A stretch of DNA of 60,000 nt from Liolophura sinensis (lineage: Eukaryota > Mollusca > Polyplacophora > Chitonida > Chitonidae): NCBI RefSeq assembly GCF_032854445.1, contig NC_088300.1, positions 73,835,005-73,895,004 on the forward strand, read 5' to 3'. The notes under the pieces were generated by a model. That model made no database searches, was not told where the DNA came from, and was given only the letters and a program-made list of their open reading frames with translations. Positions within the stretch are counted from its first letter, which is position 1. Each line of letters starts with the position of its first letter. Both the position numbers and the translations under genes were made by a program. Shown here one piece after another: positions 25,964 to 39,438 of the stretch.

Positions 25964-27460
25964 ATATGTACATATTGTGTTCGGCAGAGCACCATGATCC
26001 AATTAGGTCACTTACCATCTGTATGTTTTATTATTTTGTGTGGTGTGTTGTGAGCAGCACTTCACTTTTGTCCTTCCTTATTCGTTATTTGATGACATTT
26101 TCATAAAACAATTTCCACCAAAATAAACATCCAGGTATATTAATCGGGAATGAAGACGTTATTACCTACTTCATGAGGTTAATACCATTAGTGAATGGGG
26201 GAATTATATTTAGATGCACTGTAAGACTTGAAATAAAATATCAATGTTTTTCTTTTTCTGACAAACTTTGGAAAGAAAACAAACACAATAAACAGTGGTA
26301 ATTTTGAAGACAGATCTTTAATTTGTGGAAGAACAATTGCATGATTATAACAAATAACATTCTGCATTGTTACATGGAGGATCGTGAAATGGAAATTCAT
26401 TGGGCAGTCGATTACATTCTCGAGTTAAATAAGGACTAGGTGGTGTGTGAACAAAGTAGGCCAGCCCGTGGCTGCTAGTACAGACAAGTCAGTAAAATCG
26501 AGCCTCAGTAAACGCAGAGCTTGTTGATGAGTTGTGTGGTTTGTGATCAGTAGGCCTACCACAGTATGTAAAAGACAAAGAAGCAGTAGAGACAAACTGT
26601 CATATGCCCGTTATTAACGATGTCCAATTCCTTTTCTTTATCAGCATCATTTTCACTGTTCTAGTGCAACAGGAATATTTGTTATTCCAAGGAAGGAAAT
26701 GGAGTAGCAAAACCATAGGCACCTAGCAATGCGAAGCAGTAAAACTAATACTGAGTAGAAACTTAAAAAGGCCCTTCCCCGAGAACAAAGTGGATATGAA
26801 ATCCTAAAATCACATTGCAGACGACCGGGGCCATTTAACATGTTCTTGTCAAGGATGTGCTATGTATCTTTTTCCTTGTAAAGATGACTTCCATTATATA
26901 CTAGACAGCAACTGGCAAAATAAAATTAAAATATTAGAAGTTCAGAAAATAAATCTTTTCCATGGCATTATACCGATGCGGAATTCACAGAAGCAGGCGC
27001 CACTTAATAGTGAAGTTTGTATTAGTGTGACTTGGGGATTATATATCATTTGCAGTGTCTTTGTCCTCGGTCCCCTTAGCAGAATTAAGTAGCACGTTTT
27101 TCTGCCACATAAATAAAATTGGCCTGAGCTGAAATGTGCCTCACGAGAACTCCTCGGATGGCTTTATGGGACACGCTTACCTTTGCCAGACAGGACCAAT
27201 TAAACCGCTCGTGTAAATGTGACCCCCCCAAGGGAGAGAAGCAAGTACTGGAATGTCGGGCTGTGGGAGAAAACCGTAAACCCCGAGCCTGATCAGTTAC
27301 CTTTCTAAACAGAAACACCGAGATTGGCTCACCGCTGACACACACACACACGTACAGACCATTTGTCAACTGTCCCACTGTCATCGCCACTCCATGTTTT
27401 TTCTGCTGGCTGTAGACTTATATTATAGCTAGTTTCTGTGACATACAATTATCATGAGCA

Positions 27461-29815
27461 CAGTCACACTATGGTAGCTAATCACCACAATTTCCCTTCG
27501 CAATATGGTAGCTTATTACCACACTTTCCCTCCACACTATGGTAGCATGTTGAGATCCCCTCTTGTCATCTCACTTCTCCTCCACTCTATGACAATCTGT
27601 CGAGGTCACATCTTGTCACCACACTTTTACTCCACTCCATGGCAACCTGTTGAGATCACATCTTGTCACCAAACTTTTCCTCCACGCTATGGCAGCCTGT
27701 TGCGATCACATCTTGTCACCACTCTTTTCCTCTACACTATGACAGCCTGTTGAGATCACATTTTGTCACCACATTTCTCCTCCACTCCAGGACAGCCTGT
27801 TGAGATCACATCTTGTCACCACACTTTTCCTCCGCTCCAGGACAGCCTGTTGAGATCACATCTTGTCACCACATTTTTCCTCCACACTATGACTGGCTGT
27901 TGAGATAACATCTTGCCACCACACCTTTTCTCCACGCTATGACAGCCTGTTGAGATCACATCTTGTCACCACACTTTTCCTCCACTCCATGACAGCCTGT
28001 TGATATCATATCTTGTCACCACACTTTTCCTCCACACTATGACTGGCTGCTGATGTCACATCTTGCCACCATACTTTCCCTCCACACATTGAGAGCCTGT
28101 TGAGATCACATCTTGTCACCACACTTTTCCTCCACTCCATGACAGCCTGTTGAGATCACATCTTGTCACCACATTTTTCCTCCACACTATGACTGGCTGT
28201 TGAGATAACATCTTGCCACCACACCTTTTCTCCACGCTATGACAGCCTGTTGAGATCACATCTTGTCACCACACTTTTCCTCCACTCCATGACAGCCTGT
28301 TGAGATCATATCTTGTCACCACACTTTTCCTCCACACTATGACTGGCTGCTGATGTCACATCTTGCCACCATACTTTCCCTCCACACATTGAGAGCCTGT
28401 TGATGTCACATCTTGTCACCACACTTTTCCTCCACTCCATGACAGCCTGTTGAGATCACATCTTGTCACCACACTTTTCCTCCACACTATGACTGGCTGC
28501 TGATGTCACATCTTGCCACCATACTTTCCCTCACACACATTGAGAGCCTGTTGATGTCACATCTTGTCACCACACTTTTCCTCCACTCCATGACAGCCTG
28601 TTGAGATCACATCTTGTCACCACATTTTCCACCACACTATGGACTGGCTGTTGAGATAACATCTTGCCACCACACCCTTTTCTCCACGCTATGACAGCCT
28701 GTTGAGATCACATCTTGTCACCACACTTTTCCTCCACTCCATGACAGCCTGTTGAGATCATATCTTGTCACCACACTTTTCCTCCACACTATGACTGGCT
28801 GCTGATGTCACATCTTGCCACCATACTTTCCCTCCACACATTGAGAGCCTGTTGATGTCACATCTTGTCACCACACTTTTCCTCCACTCCATGACAGCCT
28901 GTTGAGATCACATCTTGTCACCACATTTTTTCCTCCACACTATGACTGGCTGTTGAGATAACATCTTGCCACCACACCTTTTCTCCACGCTATGACAGCC
29001 TGTTGATGTCACATCTTGTCACCACACTTTTCCTCCACACCATGACAGCCTGTTGAGATCATATCTTGTCACCACACTTTTCCTCCACACTATGACTGGC
29101 TGCTGATGTCACATCTTGCCACCATACTTTCCCTCCGCACATTGAGAGCCTGTTGATGTCACATCTTGTCACCACACTTTTCCTCCACTCCATGACAGCC
29201 TGTTGAGATCACATCTTGTCACCACATTTTTCCTCCACACTATGACTGGCTGTTGAGATAACATCTTGCCACCACACCTTTTCTCCACGCTATGACAGCC
29301 TGTTGATGTCACATCTTGTCACCACACTTTTCCTCCACACCATGACAGCCTGTTGAGATCACATCTTGTCACCACTCTTTTCCTCCACTCGAAGACAGCC
29401 TGTTGAGGTCACATCTTGTAACCATACTTCTCCTCCACATTATGACTGAGGTTGATGTCACATCTTGTCATCACACTTCTCCTCCACTCTATGACAGCCT
29501 GTTGAGATAACATCTTGTCACCACACTTTTCCTCCACTCGAAGACAGCCTGTTGATGTCACATCTTGTAACCATACTTCTCCTCCACATTATGACTGAGG
29601 TTGATGTCACATCTTGTCATCACACTTCTCCTCCACTCTATGACAGCCTGTTGAGATAACATCTTACCACCACAATTTTCCTCCACACTATGATTGCCTG
29701 TTGAGATCACATCTTGCCACCACACGTGTCCTCCACACTATGGCAGCTTGTTGAGATAACACCTTGTTACCACACATTTCCTCAACATTATGACTGCCTG
29801 TTGAGGTCACATCTC
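27461..29815 (+). repeat. Large 50-bp minisatellite with ~300-bp higher-order repeat
   Basis: Roughly 46 units of about 50 bp, typified by TGTTGAGATCACATCTTGTC then ACCACACTTTTCCTCCAC and ATGACAGCC. Variant units recur in a fixed order: the GGCTGTTGAGATAACATC variant starts at 27895, 28195, 28646, 28948 and 29248, i.e. spacings of about 300, 451, 302 and 300, which is six units with one nine-unit step. This is a clear higher-order structure made by block-wise unequal exchange. Ends of the array are more diverged. No coding function is inferred. Confidence 0.93.
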
Positions 29816-32800
29816 GCACATTTGAAACATTAAAAATAATTTAGATTGAGTGGAAAGGAGAAAATAATGAATGTAATGCGGTACGTTTAAAAGTGGGTCA
29901 TTATCACATGAAACTGTGTAACAACGATACAAAATGCACACTTTAAGGCATGTCGCACGTGATGGTACCAATAGTACAAAAGAAGGTATCGGGATACACA
30001 ACAAACAGGGCTACTGTGTTGCGGAAAAAAATGGACACAAAACTGACGTTTACACACTGAACACTGCGTTTTTTAAGGTGAATAATTGGTGACATTGTCA
30101 CCCTGTTCAGAGTGAATAGCCGGTGTTTAATTGTCAAATACCCAGAGTACACTTCACACAAAACTAGAAAATACGGACAAATCGCATGCCCGAGGAGTTT
30201 ACTGGAATTCCCGTGAAAGGATGTGAGGCGCTGTGTGTGACTCTATGGTTTTAAACCTGGTCGTCCTAACACACATTCGTCGTAATCGTAATAATGGGCG
30301 CATTGTCAATAATCGCCACAACACTTTCCAAATCAATTTCAGTACGAGCCACAAAAGAACCAACAAAAACCCCCAGGAATTAAGACGGATTCATGTATCC
30401 TGAAAACTATTCACCTTGATTGGAAACAGTTGTGGCATTTGTATACAAATACAAGTCTATGTAAGGTGTACTTTCTGGACAGCCTGTAGTTTACAGTTTG
30501 AAATGCAGTGGTGGCTTCACTTTCAAAACCTTTGTTACAAGTTATTTAAAGCTAGCAAAATCATCAGTATAGAGTCTGATTACTCTTCATATAGTCTTGT
30601 TCATAAGAAGCCGGTATACAAGCCTGCCAAAAAGTGAGCACTATTTGTACTCATCGGAATACTGATACACCATTGATGTGGTATCCTGGAGGCCTATTTC
30701 CTTGACTAACAAACATCATCAGTAACGAGTATGGAGTAACTGACCAATAATACCAAAAATTTAATAAACGATAAGGTCTGAATAAGCAAACGGCGAATAC
30801 GTCAAACAGATGTAAAAGTGAGAAAGCTCGGGGATTAGATGTCCTAACACCTGATGAGTTCGGGTTTGAGATACAGCGTAAACAGTGTTCAGGAATGGTA
30901 AAGAGATGGCGCTGATGACCTGACCGGAACTCCAGCTGTAAGGCTATATCTCCGCGAGCCTTGATGACGACAGCCGAGACTAACCTCGCGCCACCATGGA
31001 CCAATCCAAGAGCAGGGCACGAAAATCCCAGGAGTCAAAAAGCTGTAATTTCTTCCCGGTACAAATCCTCTCCCGGAAGTAGGCAGCTAATTCTTACAGC
31101 TAACTGGCCATTTGCTGCCCGTCTCTGGAGAATGGTGCCAATGTAATTGCATGACCACATGGAATCTGTATACAAACCGGACGATTTTGGTTGTCCTGGC
31201 CAGCCTCAGCGGTGTCAAGCAGAAACCTGAAGTCGGCCTCTGCAGAAACGGGCGGAAAAATAACAAGATATATGGCGTTAGAGTGTATATTTCGCCAAGC
31301 CGTTTCTGGCCATAGGCAAATTGACCGTCTTATAATTCATTTCCCGGACGATTGGTGATATTAGCCCCCCGACATGATGGGCTGTTGAGCTACACGTACT
31401 GCATGGCCCCTTTTCCTGTCTGTCTTAATTTGTCTTTCCATTTTTTCTTTATTTTTCCCATTTTATGTTTAGTTTTTAGTGTTTTACTCTTATTCTATCC
31501 TGTGCTATCACATTTAATATCAGTATCTAATTATGAACGTTTTGAATCTTTTGGGATATTCCCGTAAAGATTACATTTTTTCTACATCCAAGCACTTTTC
31601 TTACGGCTTATTTGGCAATAATTTAACTCTTTGGTTGATTGATTGATTGACTGACTCACTAAGGCTAAATTAAAAGTTCTGATCAACGGTTAGTTTCACC
31701 AAGATTCATTAAATTTTATGAGGAAGTATGATTGTTTTTGATCTGACAATTTTACACATACAACTGCACAAAATAACCTTTCTTCTAAGATATATGTATA
31801 TATATATATCGAATAGCAATTGTCACAGAGAAAATAGCTCTAATGAGTTACATATCTGTTTCGAGTTTTACGGTACGTTGTTTTAGGAACCGTACGGTGA
31901 ATGTGGGGCCAAATTGCAGCGAAATATTCACAGGTTTGTTTTATTGCTTCAGATAGACACGACATGTATACGATTATGTATCTAGCGTCAGACTTGCCCC
32001 AGCAGGATGGTGCTCGGGTCTGCTTACATTAGCCCACACATTCTCTATAGGTTTCCACTTGCACGTCGATATAGACGATGCAAATAACACCGTTTAGATA
32101 ATATGTACATCATATAGCTGTCTTTTTCTGCCTTCTGTGTACAAGGTTGATAACAATCGCCCAAAACCTGTGAGGATATAAGTGCAGTACGTCCAAGATA
32201 AAACCATTCAAACACCATTCTACGATCTTCCAAAAAAGCGGGATAATGAAGGTCAAATCTAATAAAATGGGACTTTTTTAAAATTAACATCAACAGTTAT
32301 ACTGTGTTTATTATTATTTTTCTTATTAATTTAATAATATAGTTAAGAATATCTTTTATCATTTTCCTGAATAAACCAGGATTCTACTGGTGGACTAAGC
32401 ATCCTCGAGGCACGTTCTCTTTGCATTATTTTAATGTTATTGTATATTAAATGTGATTGTATATGAAATGTGATTGTATATTAAATGTGATTACAATACA
32501 GCATTATCAGCAATTCTATACCAGTCTAATAAATTGCAACTATATAATATCACTGTATTTTTTTTAAAATCTAATTCTGCTTTAGCCATGGTGCTAGTAG
32601 GGTACCTTGTTACTTTTTAAGTCAGAATAAAGCCATGACTGAGGTAAATTTCCAAGAGGTCGGATTTCACCAGTAATAGGTTGTAAGCAACTGTCACACT
32701 ATCGTCGCCGCTCTGGTTTTACACTCTGTGCTGTTGTCTTTAATATCGTGTCAACTGTTTATGTCCTTGGAAACGTTCAAAAGCAGAATATCCATGAAAA

Positions 32801-33661
32801 GTCACAAAATACAGATAAAAGCTTTATTTAAAGAAAAACCTAAAAACTTCAAAAAGCTTTCGTATTTCCCCGATGTGAATAATTTATCATGAACATTTGA
32901 CATTTTCCGTTTATGACGTCAATGTACATTGAGAGTTCCAATTCTACACACAGCATATAATTCAGAACAGAAAAAAATGCATAGATTTTAGTGATTACAC
33001 AAATACTAGGCCTATAAAGTCCTTTCATTAGTGCGACGGGAGAAAGATTATTACAAACAAGAAACTGTTGATAAAAAGTCTTCCGTGGTTACTGGCAAGT
33101 ATACAGAGACATCCATTTTACAGTTTATCTTTTCACGTTTTACAAAGAAGTCCCAATGCGTAAGTTGAGTTCCTAAGCTCTTAAGGTCCGAAGAAATAAA
33201 ACTAAATGGAGAATTACATAGACTACTCGAGTAATGAAGAATTTGCTGATGCTGGCAGACAATTGGAAATAAGATTTGTGGCGGGTCTTTTAGACATATA
33301 TCGCTGGGGATTATTCACCCGCCGGAAATTCTACATTCTGTTTCCCCATCTAGATTGTGTTCGTCTACGCCGTATGGCCTATACATCACCTTTATACCAT
33401 AGCCAAGATAAAGGTGTAATGTATAAATAACTGCTCATACACACACACATATATATATATATATACGGATTAACCATATTTAGTACGAAGGACATTCCTA
33501 TGATAAGGTGAGAACCCAGACACATTCATACACCAATATAAGGACACCTGACACCAGCCGAACACAGTAACCCCGAACTTAGTCATCCCGAAAACAATAA
33601 CTCGTACACAGTAACTTTTTGAACTTTGATCCTTAGTATACACTCCATCGTAATATCTACT
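29816..33661. other. Long stretch without a recognised gene
   Basis: No gene is recognised. Small items: an ATG in an excellent start context (GCGCCACCATGG, ATG at 30996) opening only a 28-codon frame, (TTGA)n at 31635-31650, (AT)n near 31797-31810, a three-copy 18-bp repeat with GTATATTAAATGTGATT at 32440-32490, a 74-codon open frame at 33206-33430 without a recognisable domain, and a short (CA)n/(TA)n run at 33440-33465. Confidence 0.45.
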
Positions 33662-34162
33662 GGATTATGCCAGTCACAATGACTATTGGCATACACCCGG
33701 TCACGATGACTATTGGCATTCACCCCGTCACAATGACTATTGGCATATATCCCCTCACAATGACTATTGGCACACATCCCGTCACAATGACTATTGGCAT
33801 ACACCCCGTCACTATGACTATTTGCATACACCCCGTCGCAATGACCATTGGCATGCACCCCGTCGCAATGACCATTGGCATACATCCCGTCACAATGACC
33901 ATTGGCATACATCCCGTCACAATGACTATTGGCATACATCCCCTCACAATGACTCTTGGCATACACAATGTCACAATGACTATTGGCATACACCCCGTCA
34001 CAATGACTATTGGCATACACCCTGTCACAATGACTATTGGCATACACTCCGTCGCAATGACCATTGGCATGCACCCCGTCGCAATGACCATTGGCATACA
34101 TCCCGTCACGATGACTATTGGCATACACTCCGTCACCATGACTAATGGCATACATCCGTTAT
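33662..34162. repeat. 27-bp minisatellite, about 18 copies
   Basis: Units read GTCACAATGACTATTGGCAT then ACACCCC, with CG/CA and T/C variants. Since 27 is a multiple of three, frames stay open in several directions: 190 and 162 codons on minus, 166 and 107 on plus. They would give nine-residue repeats with no recognisable fold, so I regard these as artefacts of the period. Confidence 0.93.
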
Positions 34163-35091
34163 TATAACCACATGTATTTGTATACAGAATCTGCGAGACA
34201 AAACACACTTGGTAAAGGAGTAGGCAATAAACTGCACATTTTGACTTTACAAGTTATCTTGATACTTAGGCTACGTTCTTTTCTTCCATTAATATGATAT
34301 CTGTAGATTTCATCCACTAAAAGCCTGTTTAACAGTAAGCCAGATGTCCTAGGTCGTGAACTAGAATGGCATTGGAACACGTGTTTTCATGATTAAATGC
34401 TATGGCAGGATTTGTAAGATTAAAAACAATCTTATTCCGTTAAAAAAGGTAAAAGACATGTTCATTTTATTTGGGTAAATATAGCACGGTTCCTTGTATC
34501 CAAGCTTAAGCAGAGAAAGGCTGCATGGTTTCCCGAGAAGGACTGCTAAGTTTGTCAGAAAAAAATAAAACGCTAATTGTAAACCCGAGCAGGATTTCCA
34601 AGTGAAATACTCGGAGAGTAATTCCCAGCAACACCATGAAGTGTTTTCCTAGAGCACGCCACATCCTTGTGTCTTGCATTCAATAGAAAATGGCCATAGT
34701 TAGGGGAACTGCTAAGATAAGGCCCTCGAAAATCACCGTCATTCAGAGTAGCGCCACTTAAGAGGACGGCACAGTCTCTAATCTTCCTTCATTACCTCCG
34801 CAGGCATCGCTCTCATCATCTACAACTCCATTTAGTGTCCCGGAAGTCCATGGTGATGTTAACTTCACAACAAGCACTCGTCCGCAAGTGTCTTAGGCCT
34901 ACTCTGTGGCACAAAGCCTTGTGTTATGGTGCGCTAACCAAAACGTGCATGGACACTGTAACCCAACCACCTGGCGGTTTAATCCTTGCATGATGACTAC
35001 CCTCAGTTCTCTGTTTCTGGGCAAGGAAACAAAAATATCGAGTACCACTGCAAATGGGAAATTTGTTTTTGATCTGCAATTGCGTGTATTC
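34163..35091. other. No recognisable gene
   Basis: Nothing is recognised. A minus-strand open piece near 34795-34890, ending GCGGAG|GTAATG, could be an exon but lacks a convincing acceptor. Confidence 0.45.
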
Positions 35092-35314
35092 AAATGCTAA
35101 CACCTGAATACAATTACATGTATTCCCGTTTTTATAAATGCTGACACCTGAATACAATTACATGTATTCCCGTCTTTATAAATACTAACACCTGAATACA
35201 ATTTCATGTATTCCCGTCTGTATAAATGTTGGCACCTGAATACAGTTACATGTATTCCCGTCTATATAAATGCTGACACTTGTATACAGTTATATGCATT
35301 CCCCACTATATAAA
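35092..35314 (+). repeat. 44-bp tandem repeat, five copies
   Basis: Units start AAATGCTGACACCTGAATAC and carry ACATGTATTCCCGTC and a TTTAT/ATAT end. Copies 1-4 are close; the fifth is diverged. Confidence 0.9.
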
Positions 35315-35351
35315 TGCACATGTAACTACTGACCTGTCTGCAACATCTGAC

Positions 35352-35420
35352 GGGGGTCTCCATGGCCGAAGTGGTTAGCGTGCAGTAACCTGCGGGTGGT
35401 CGTGGGTTCCCCCGGGTTCT
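35352..35420 (+). mobile_element. Internally deleted SINE fragment
   Basis: A tRNA-like start (CCATGGCCGAAGTGGTTAGC) runs directly into the body motif AACCTGCGGGTGGTCGTGGG, which in the full copy at 12791-13057 lies well downstream. The region with the B box is missing, so this is a deleted copy or a related subfamily. Confidence 0.7.
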
Positions 35421-35735
35421 TCATTCCATAGCTTCTGACCTATATACAGCTACTGACCTGTACACAATTGCTGACATGCAAACTGATGACCTGTATACCA
35501 CTTCTGACCTATATACAACTACTGGCCTTATACAACTTCTGACTTATAAACTACCAACTGTATACAGCTGTCAACCTGTGTACAACCTACTAACCTGTAT
35601 ACAACTAATAGCCTGTGTACATCTACTAACCTGTGTACAACCAATTAAGTATACAATAACTGATCTCTATGCAATAACTGACCTCTGTACAATCACTGAC
35701 CTCAACACAAATACTGACCTAGGCGATAACTCTAA
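35421..35735 (+). repeat. Degenerate ~17-19 bp tandem repeat
   Basis: Many units built on CTGACCTGTATACAACTA with substitutions and small indels, such as CTAACCTGTATACAACTA and CTGACCTCTGTACAATCA. The 109-codon open frame here is a consequence of the repeat. Confidence 0.8.
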
Positions 35736-36504
35736 CCTCATCCTCGTATTACATGTGCATGGCCTGTCAGAGAAGCCATGGCACAAATCCCTTTGTTATC
35801 ATTAAGACAAACGACCGAATCGATTTCTTTGCCACGAGCGATAATTTTGCTAGCGTTTTCAATTATTTTGATGACAGTTTGAGACCGCAGACGGTTTCTA
35901 GCTGTGTCGCTGGCATTAACCACCTTGTCACACGTGTCAAGTTTGGAGGGTGATTTAAAGGCTTCACGGCTGGCTGTCGGTGTATATTACACGGTTCAGA
36001 CCAGTTACTGTGGTTGAAAGTTGTACTGACTTAACACGAAAGCCCTAGTTCTCAAAACTTTTTGTTCACATCTACCCTCGATAATTCCAGGCACCATTTG
36101 GTAGCTTTTGTCCTATTCTCCTATAAGTAAACCTGTAGTGTCTCTGAAAACAGATGATCACGAAGAACAAACGTCCAAACAAGCATCTTCGATAGCTCAG
36201 TGCTATCGTGGCCCCATAAGCACGGCAAACAGGGAGAGTGTACACAGCCCCTGTCCAACTGCACCTCGTGTGTCACAAGCACTGAAAAAGCAAGCGCCTT
36301 TAACCAACAGATCATGTTCAGCTCGGTATACAGAACAAAGTAGTATGTTCTGTATAAGCATTTATACTAATTAGGGTACTGTTGAAAAACATACATACAA
36401 TTTTATATTTTTCAAAAACCCTTTACTCTACCAAAGGATGTTATAGTTTTGTCGGCGTTTATTTTCCTATCCGTCTGTTTGCATGTGTACATGCACATGT
36501 ATGC
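35736..36504. other. No recognisable gene
   Basis: An open frame at 36108-36374 (plus) follows an AG but has no recognisable domain. Nothing else is seen. Confidence 0.45.
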
Positions 36505-36755
36505 TTGGGGTTTTACGTCGTACTTAATGATGTCTCAGCTATATGACGACGAGGTGTCATTAGGTGTGTGTCACTGTTGCAGGGTGAGCCAATGCCGAAG
36601 ACACCAGACATTCCACCCAGTCACTGACACCGGCCTGGTTCCCTGCTCTAACCTCTCAAAGCTAATCATCATTTTAGCCCTTGGGACCGTCCCGGGTTTG
36701 ATCCAAGGCCCCAGGACTTCGAGGCGGGCGCTTTAAACATTAGGCCACCGAAGCG
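36505..36755 (-). mobile_element. tRNA-derived SINE, second family
   Basis: On the minus strand it begins with a tRNA-like head (GGTGGCCTAATG, AAAGCGCCCGCC, B-box-like GGATCAAACCC) and ends with a tail complementary to GGGGTTTTACGTCGTACTTA at 36507 onward, the counterpart of the TACGGCGTAAAAC tail of the first family. Diverged and without a clear target duplication. Confidence 0.7.
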
Positions 36756-37114
36756 TTCTGTCCATCTGCCTGTCTGTCTGTCAGCAACTTTAAAAAAATA
36801 AATCTAATACGCGAGTTATTATGAAAACTTTGTGTACAGTTTGGTCCAGACATCAACATCAGCCCATTGCATCTTGATGCTGATTCAGATCTGGACATGG
36901 GTCCATGAATTTTTAAACGGTTCGTCAACAATACGGGATTCGACACAAATATATAGTATCACTCGTTTCTGTGTAGCGGGGATTTGTAGTTCCAACATGC
37001 TTTAAAATGCATAGTATAATCCCTTTCTCTGTAGTGAGGTTTTGTATGTATTACCTGTTTGATAAGTTACATATTAACTGACTGATATGTAATACATTTT
37101 GGGTCGTCTTCAAT

Positions 37115-37255
37115 GAACGTTAAACTTTGGGTGTGGACGACCCCGCGAACAGTGGCAAATTCCCTGTGCAAGACCAAGATTGAACTCATAGCTTGTGTGT
37201 CCTAACGGTTGCAAGATAAGCGTTTTACCCGGTCGGCCATGGATCTCTCCCTGTG
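37115..37255 (-). mobile_element. Old tRNA-derived SINE fragment
   Basis: The minus strand shows an A-box-like CCATGGCCGACCGGGTAAAA and a B-box-like GAGTTCAATCT about 45 bases later, then a GGGGTCGTCC stretch. The head is clear, the rest is decayed. Confidence 0.5.
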
Positions 37256-37739
37256 TAGAATTGCAATTCTCTGATCGCATTTTTAATTCATCACGGTGGT
37301 GTTGTTGTAATAGCACATGGTTTTCCTAACGGTTATTTTCAATGCCACATATTCAGTACTGCTCTGAAATCTAAACAACACGAATCATAGAATAGAAGAC
37401 GGTTGCCGACAGTATATCTCTTAAACTCTCTAATACTTTGGGGAAATTCACTGTTTGCTTTCTGTTTCAGTTTTATGAACTATCGCATATGTAAAGGAGC
37501 TCCAGAATGTTTATATACAGCTTTAGACAGTATTTGTTGTTTGAGAAAACCGAGAAAATAAACAATGGAAACGTTTAGTGTATATTCGTATAGTTTGCTT
37601 TTGTCTATACAATGACTCTACAATCAGACAAAATTTAATATATCTGAACAAATAATAATCGGTAACCAAATTGCTACCGCAACTTATGGAAAGCTAGCGA
37701 TGAGGTATGAACGTCTGTGTGCTGATCTCTCATCCTCCC
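37256..37739. other. No recognisable gene
   Basis: AT-rich sequence; nothing is recognised. Confidence 0.5.
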
Positions 37740-37996
37740 TATCTACACCCTTCACAATCTTCACCCTTGGCTATCTTCGTCCGTCACCTTCTTCACGCTC
37801 TAAGGATCTTCACCCTTCCCGATCTTCACCCTTCCCGATCTTCACCCTTTCCAATCTTCATACGTCACGCTCCTCACGCCCTCAGGGTCTTCAACCTTCC
37901 CGATTTTCACCCCTTCACGATTTTCATCCCTCCCGATCTTCATCTCTCCCCATTTTCAGCTGTTCAGATCTTTTCACCCTCCCAATCTTCACTCAA
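37740..37996 (+). repeat. Pyrimidine-rich ~15-bp tandem repeat
   Basis: Repeats of GATCTTCACCCTTCC with variants (ATCTTCATCYSTCCC, TCACGCTC). The strand asymmetry is strong: almost only C and T in long runs on plus. Both long open frames here (107 and 97 codons) come from the repeat. Confidence 0.85.
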
Positions 37997-39214
37997 ATAA
38001 CACGTTTGATCTGTTTCCAATAGAGTCTTTTATAAACCAAACTACTTTGTTTTGAATTTGTTTCCATATGTGTACTAAAGCAATGGACATAAGCCATTTC
38101 GACAAGCCGATTTGCTTTAGGAGCCGATGTGCTGACCAGTGTTACGAGTAATTACATGTTTGAATTTTCTGATGTAAACATGGAGCCAAACCTTCTGATT
38201 CATAATGGAAGCGAAGGTCGCTTAATTAAGGTGGTGGGTTATATTATGTTTCAGAAATTCAAATAAATGACTGTTTCTAATATTGTGCAGTGTTGGCGGG
38301 ACACTATCGGGTGGAGGGAAAGTGAGAATGGGACCGGAAGGGATCAATAAGGTCGGTGTGGCTGGCATATTAATAACAACTATAGTGTGGTCATTAATTA
38401 TGACCCAGCATTCATTTTCCGTCGTGGACTAACGGAAAAAATGTCAAATACATATGGCACAGAAGCAGTTTCAATTGACACAACAGGAAGTGTAAAGTAT
38501 TAATTGAGCTTGGGCCTGCATTTGATGGTTGGCGTTTCCATGCCACCGGATGCCTAACGCAATTGACCACTGCCATCCTCCCCACGCGTCCCCCCCACAC
38601 ACTTCAAATCCCCACCCTGCTGATAATTACCCAAACAATGAACATCCGTGATGTCGATAGCCCATGGGAGTTATGTAATACACAATACGTGGCTCAGTGG
38701 CTAAGGTGCGCAACTCCTAACTATAAGTTCCTCTTGTTCAATCCATGCCATGGTTAGGGAATTGTAGATTTTCTCGCTCTCATCTTTTGTAGAGCCATAC
38801 TGGTGGCGAAAAGCGGTCGATGACTATTTTGCGCAGTCTGACTGTCATTGAAGACTTTTGGTCTCCACAAATAGCAATGACTGTCATCGATATTGGTGAA
38901 AACTTCTTCACACAACAACCAAATAAGTAAATATAACACACGCATAAACAGAACACCTGGATCTCCAAATGCAAAGCTAGAATGATCAATGTTTTTTAAT
39001 AGTTCTCTTTACTTATAATAAAGTTATTATTGTTTTAATACAGCATTCATAGGATTTAGTTCAATGTCATGTAGCTGAGGCTGCACTTTGGGCCGTGTTT
39101 TAAAAACTGTATGAATTAAGTTACGGTTAAATCTTAATACCAGTATTATATACAAAATGAACAGGGCTTTAATCAAGACTAATGTACTTTTAAAGAACTG
39201 TTCTCCAATGACAC
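37997..39214. other. No confident gene; one tRNA-like SINE head
   Basis: A tRNA-like segment at about 38688-38755 (GTGGCTCAGTGGCTAAGGTG, then TTGTTCAATCCATGCC) looks like an old SINE head. A minus-strand open frame at 38780-38989 starts after a CCAG|GTGTTC and has no recognisable domain. Confidence 0.4.
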
Positions 39215-39351
39215 CAGCAACCTGCGGATTGTCGTGGGTTTCCTCCTGGCTCTGCAAGATTTCCTCACGCCATAATCCGGATCAGCACCGTATAGTTGAA
39301 ATATTCTTGAGTACGGCGTAAAACAACAATCAAATAAATAAATAAATAAAC
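39215..39351 (+). mobile_element. 5'-truncated SINE (same family as 12791-13057)
   Basis: Starts inside the body (AGCAACCTGCGGATTGTCGT) and keeps the 3' end ATTCTTGAGTACGGCGTAAA followed by (AAAT)n. The tRNA-like head is absent, as expected for an incomplete reverse-transcription product. Confidence 0.88.
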
Positions 39352-39438
39352 CTCCAATGACATAATCAGCTGAACGTTTAGGCTATCTTGGGATAAGACA
39401 AAAGGGGCAACACGTTTATACACAATATACATGCTTAC

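Noticed and set aside
27085-27390. Minus-strand frame with good splice-like borders, partly similar to 12534-12767
   Set aside because: The two block copies differ by indels that break the frame; conservation is at DNA level only.
27461-29815. CRISPR-like regular repeat spacing
   Set aside because: Units are contiguous with no unique spacers; it is an ordinary eukaryotic minisatellite.
30996-31079. ATG in a near-perfect start context (GCCACCATGG)
   Set aside because: Frame stops after 28 codons and no donor site was found to continue it.
33206-33430. 74-codon open frame starting MENYIDYSSNEEF
   Set aside because: No recognisable domain, no splice or promoter support, length expected by chance in 60 kb.
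33583-34208. Several repeat-protein-like open frames on both strands
   Set aside because: By-products of the 27-bp minisatellite; open in four directions at once.
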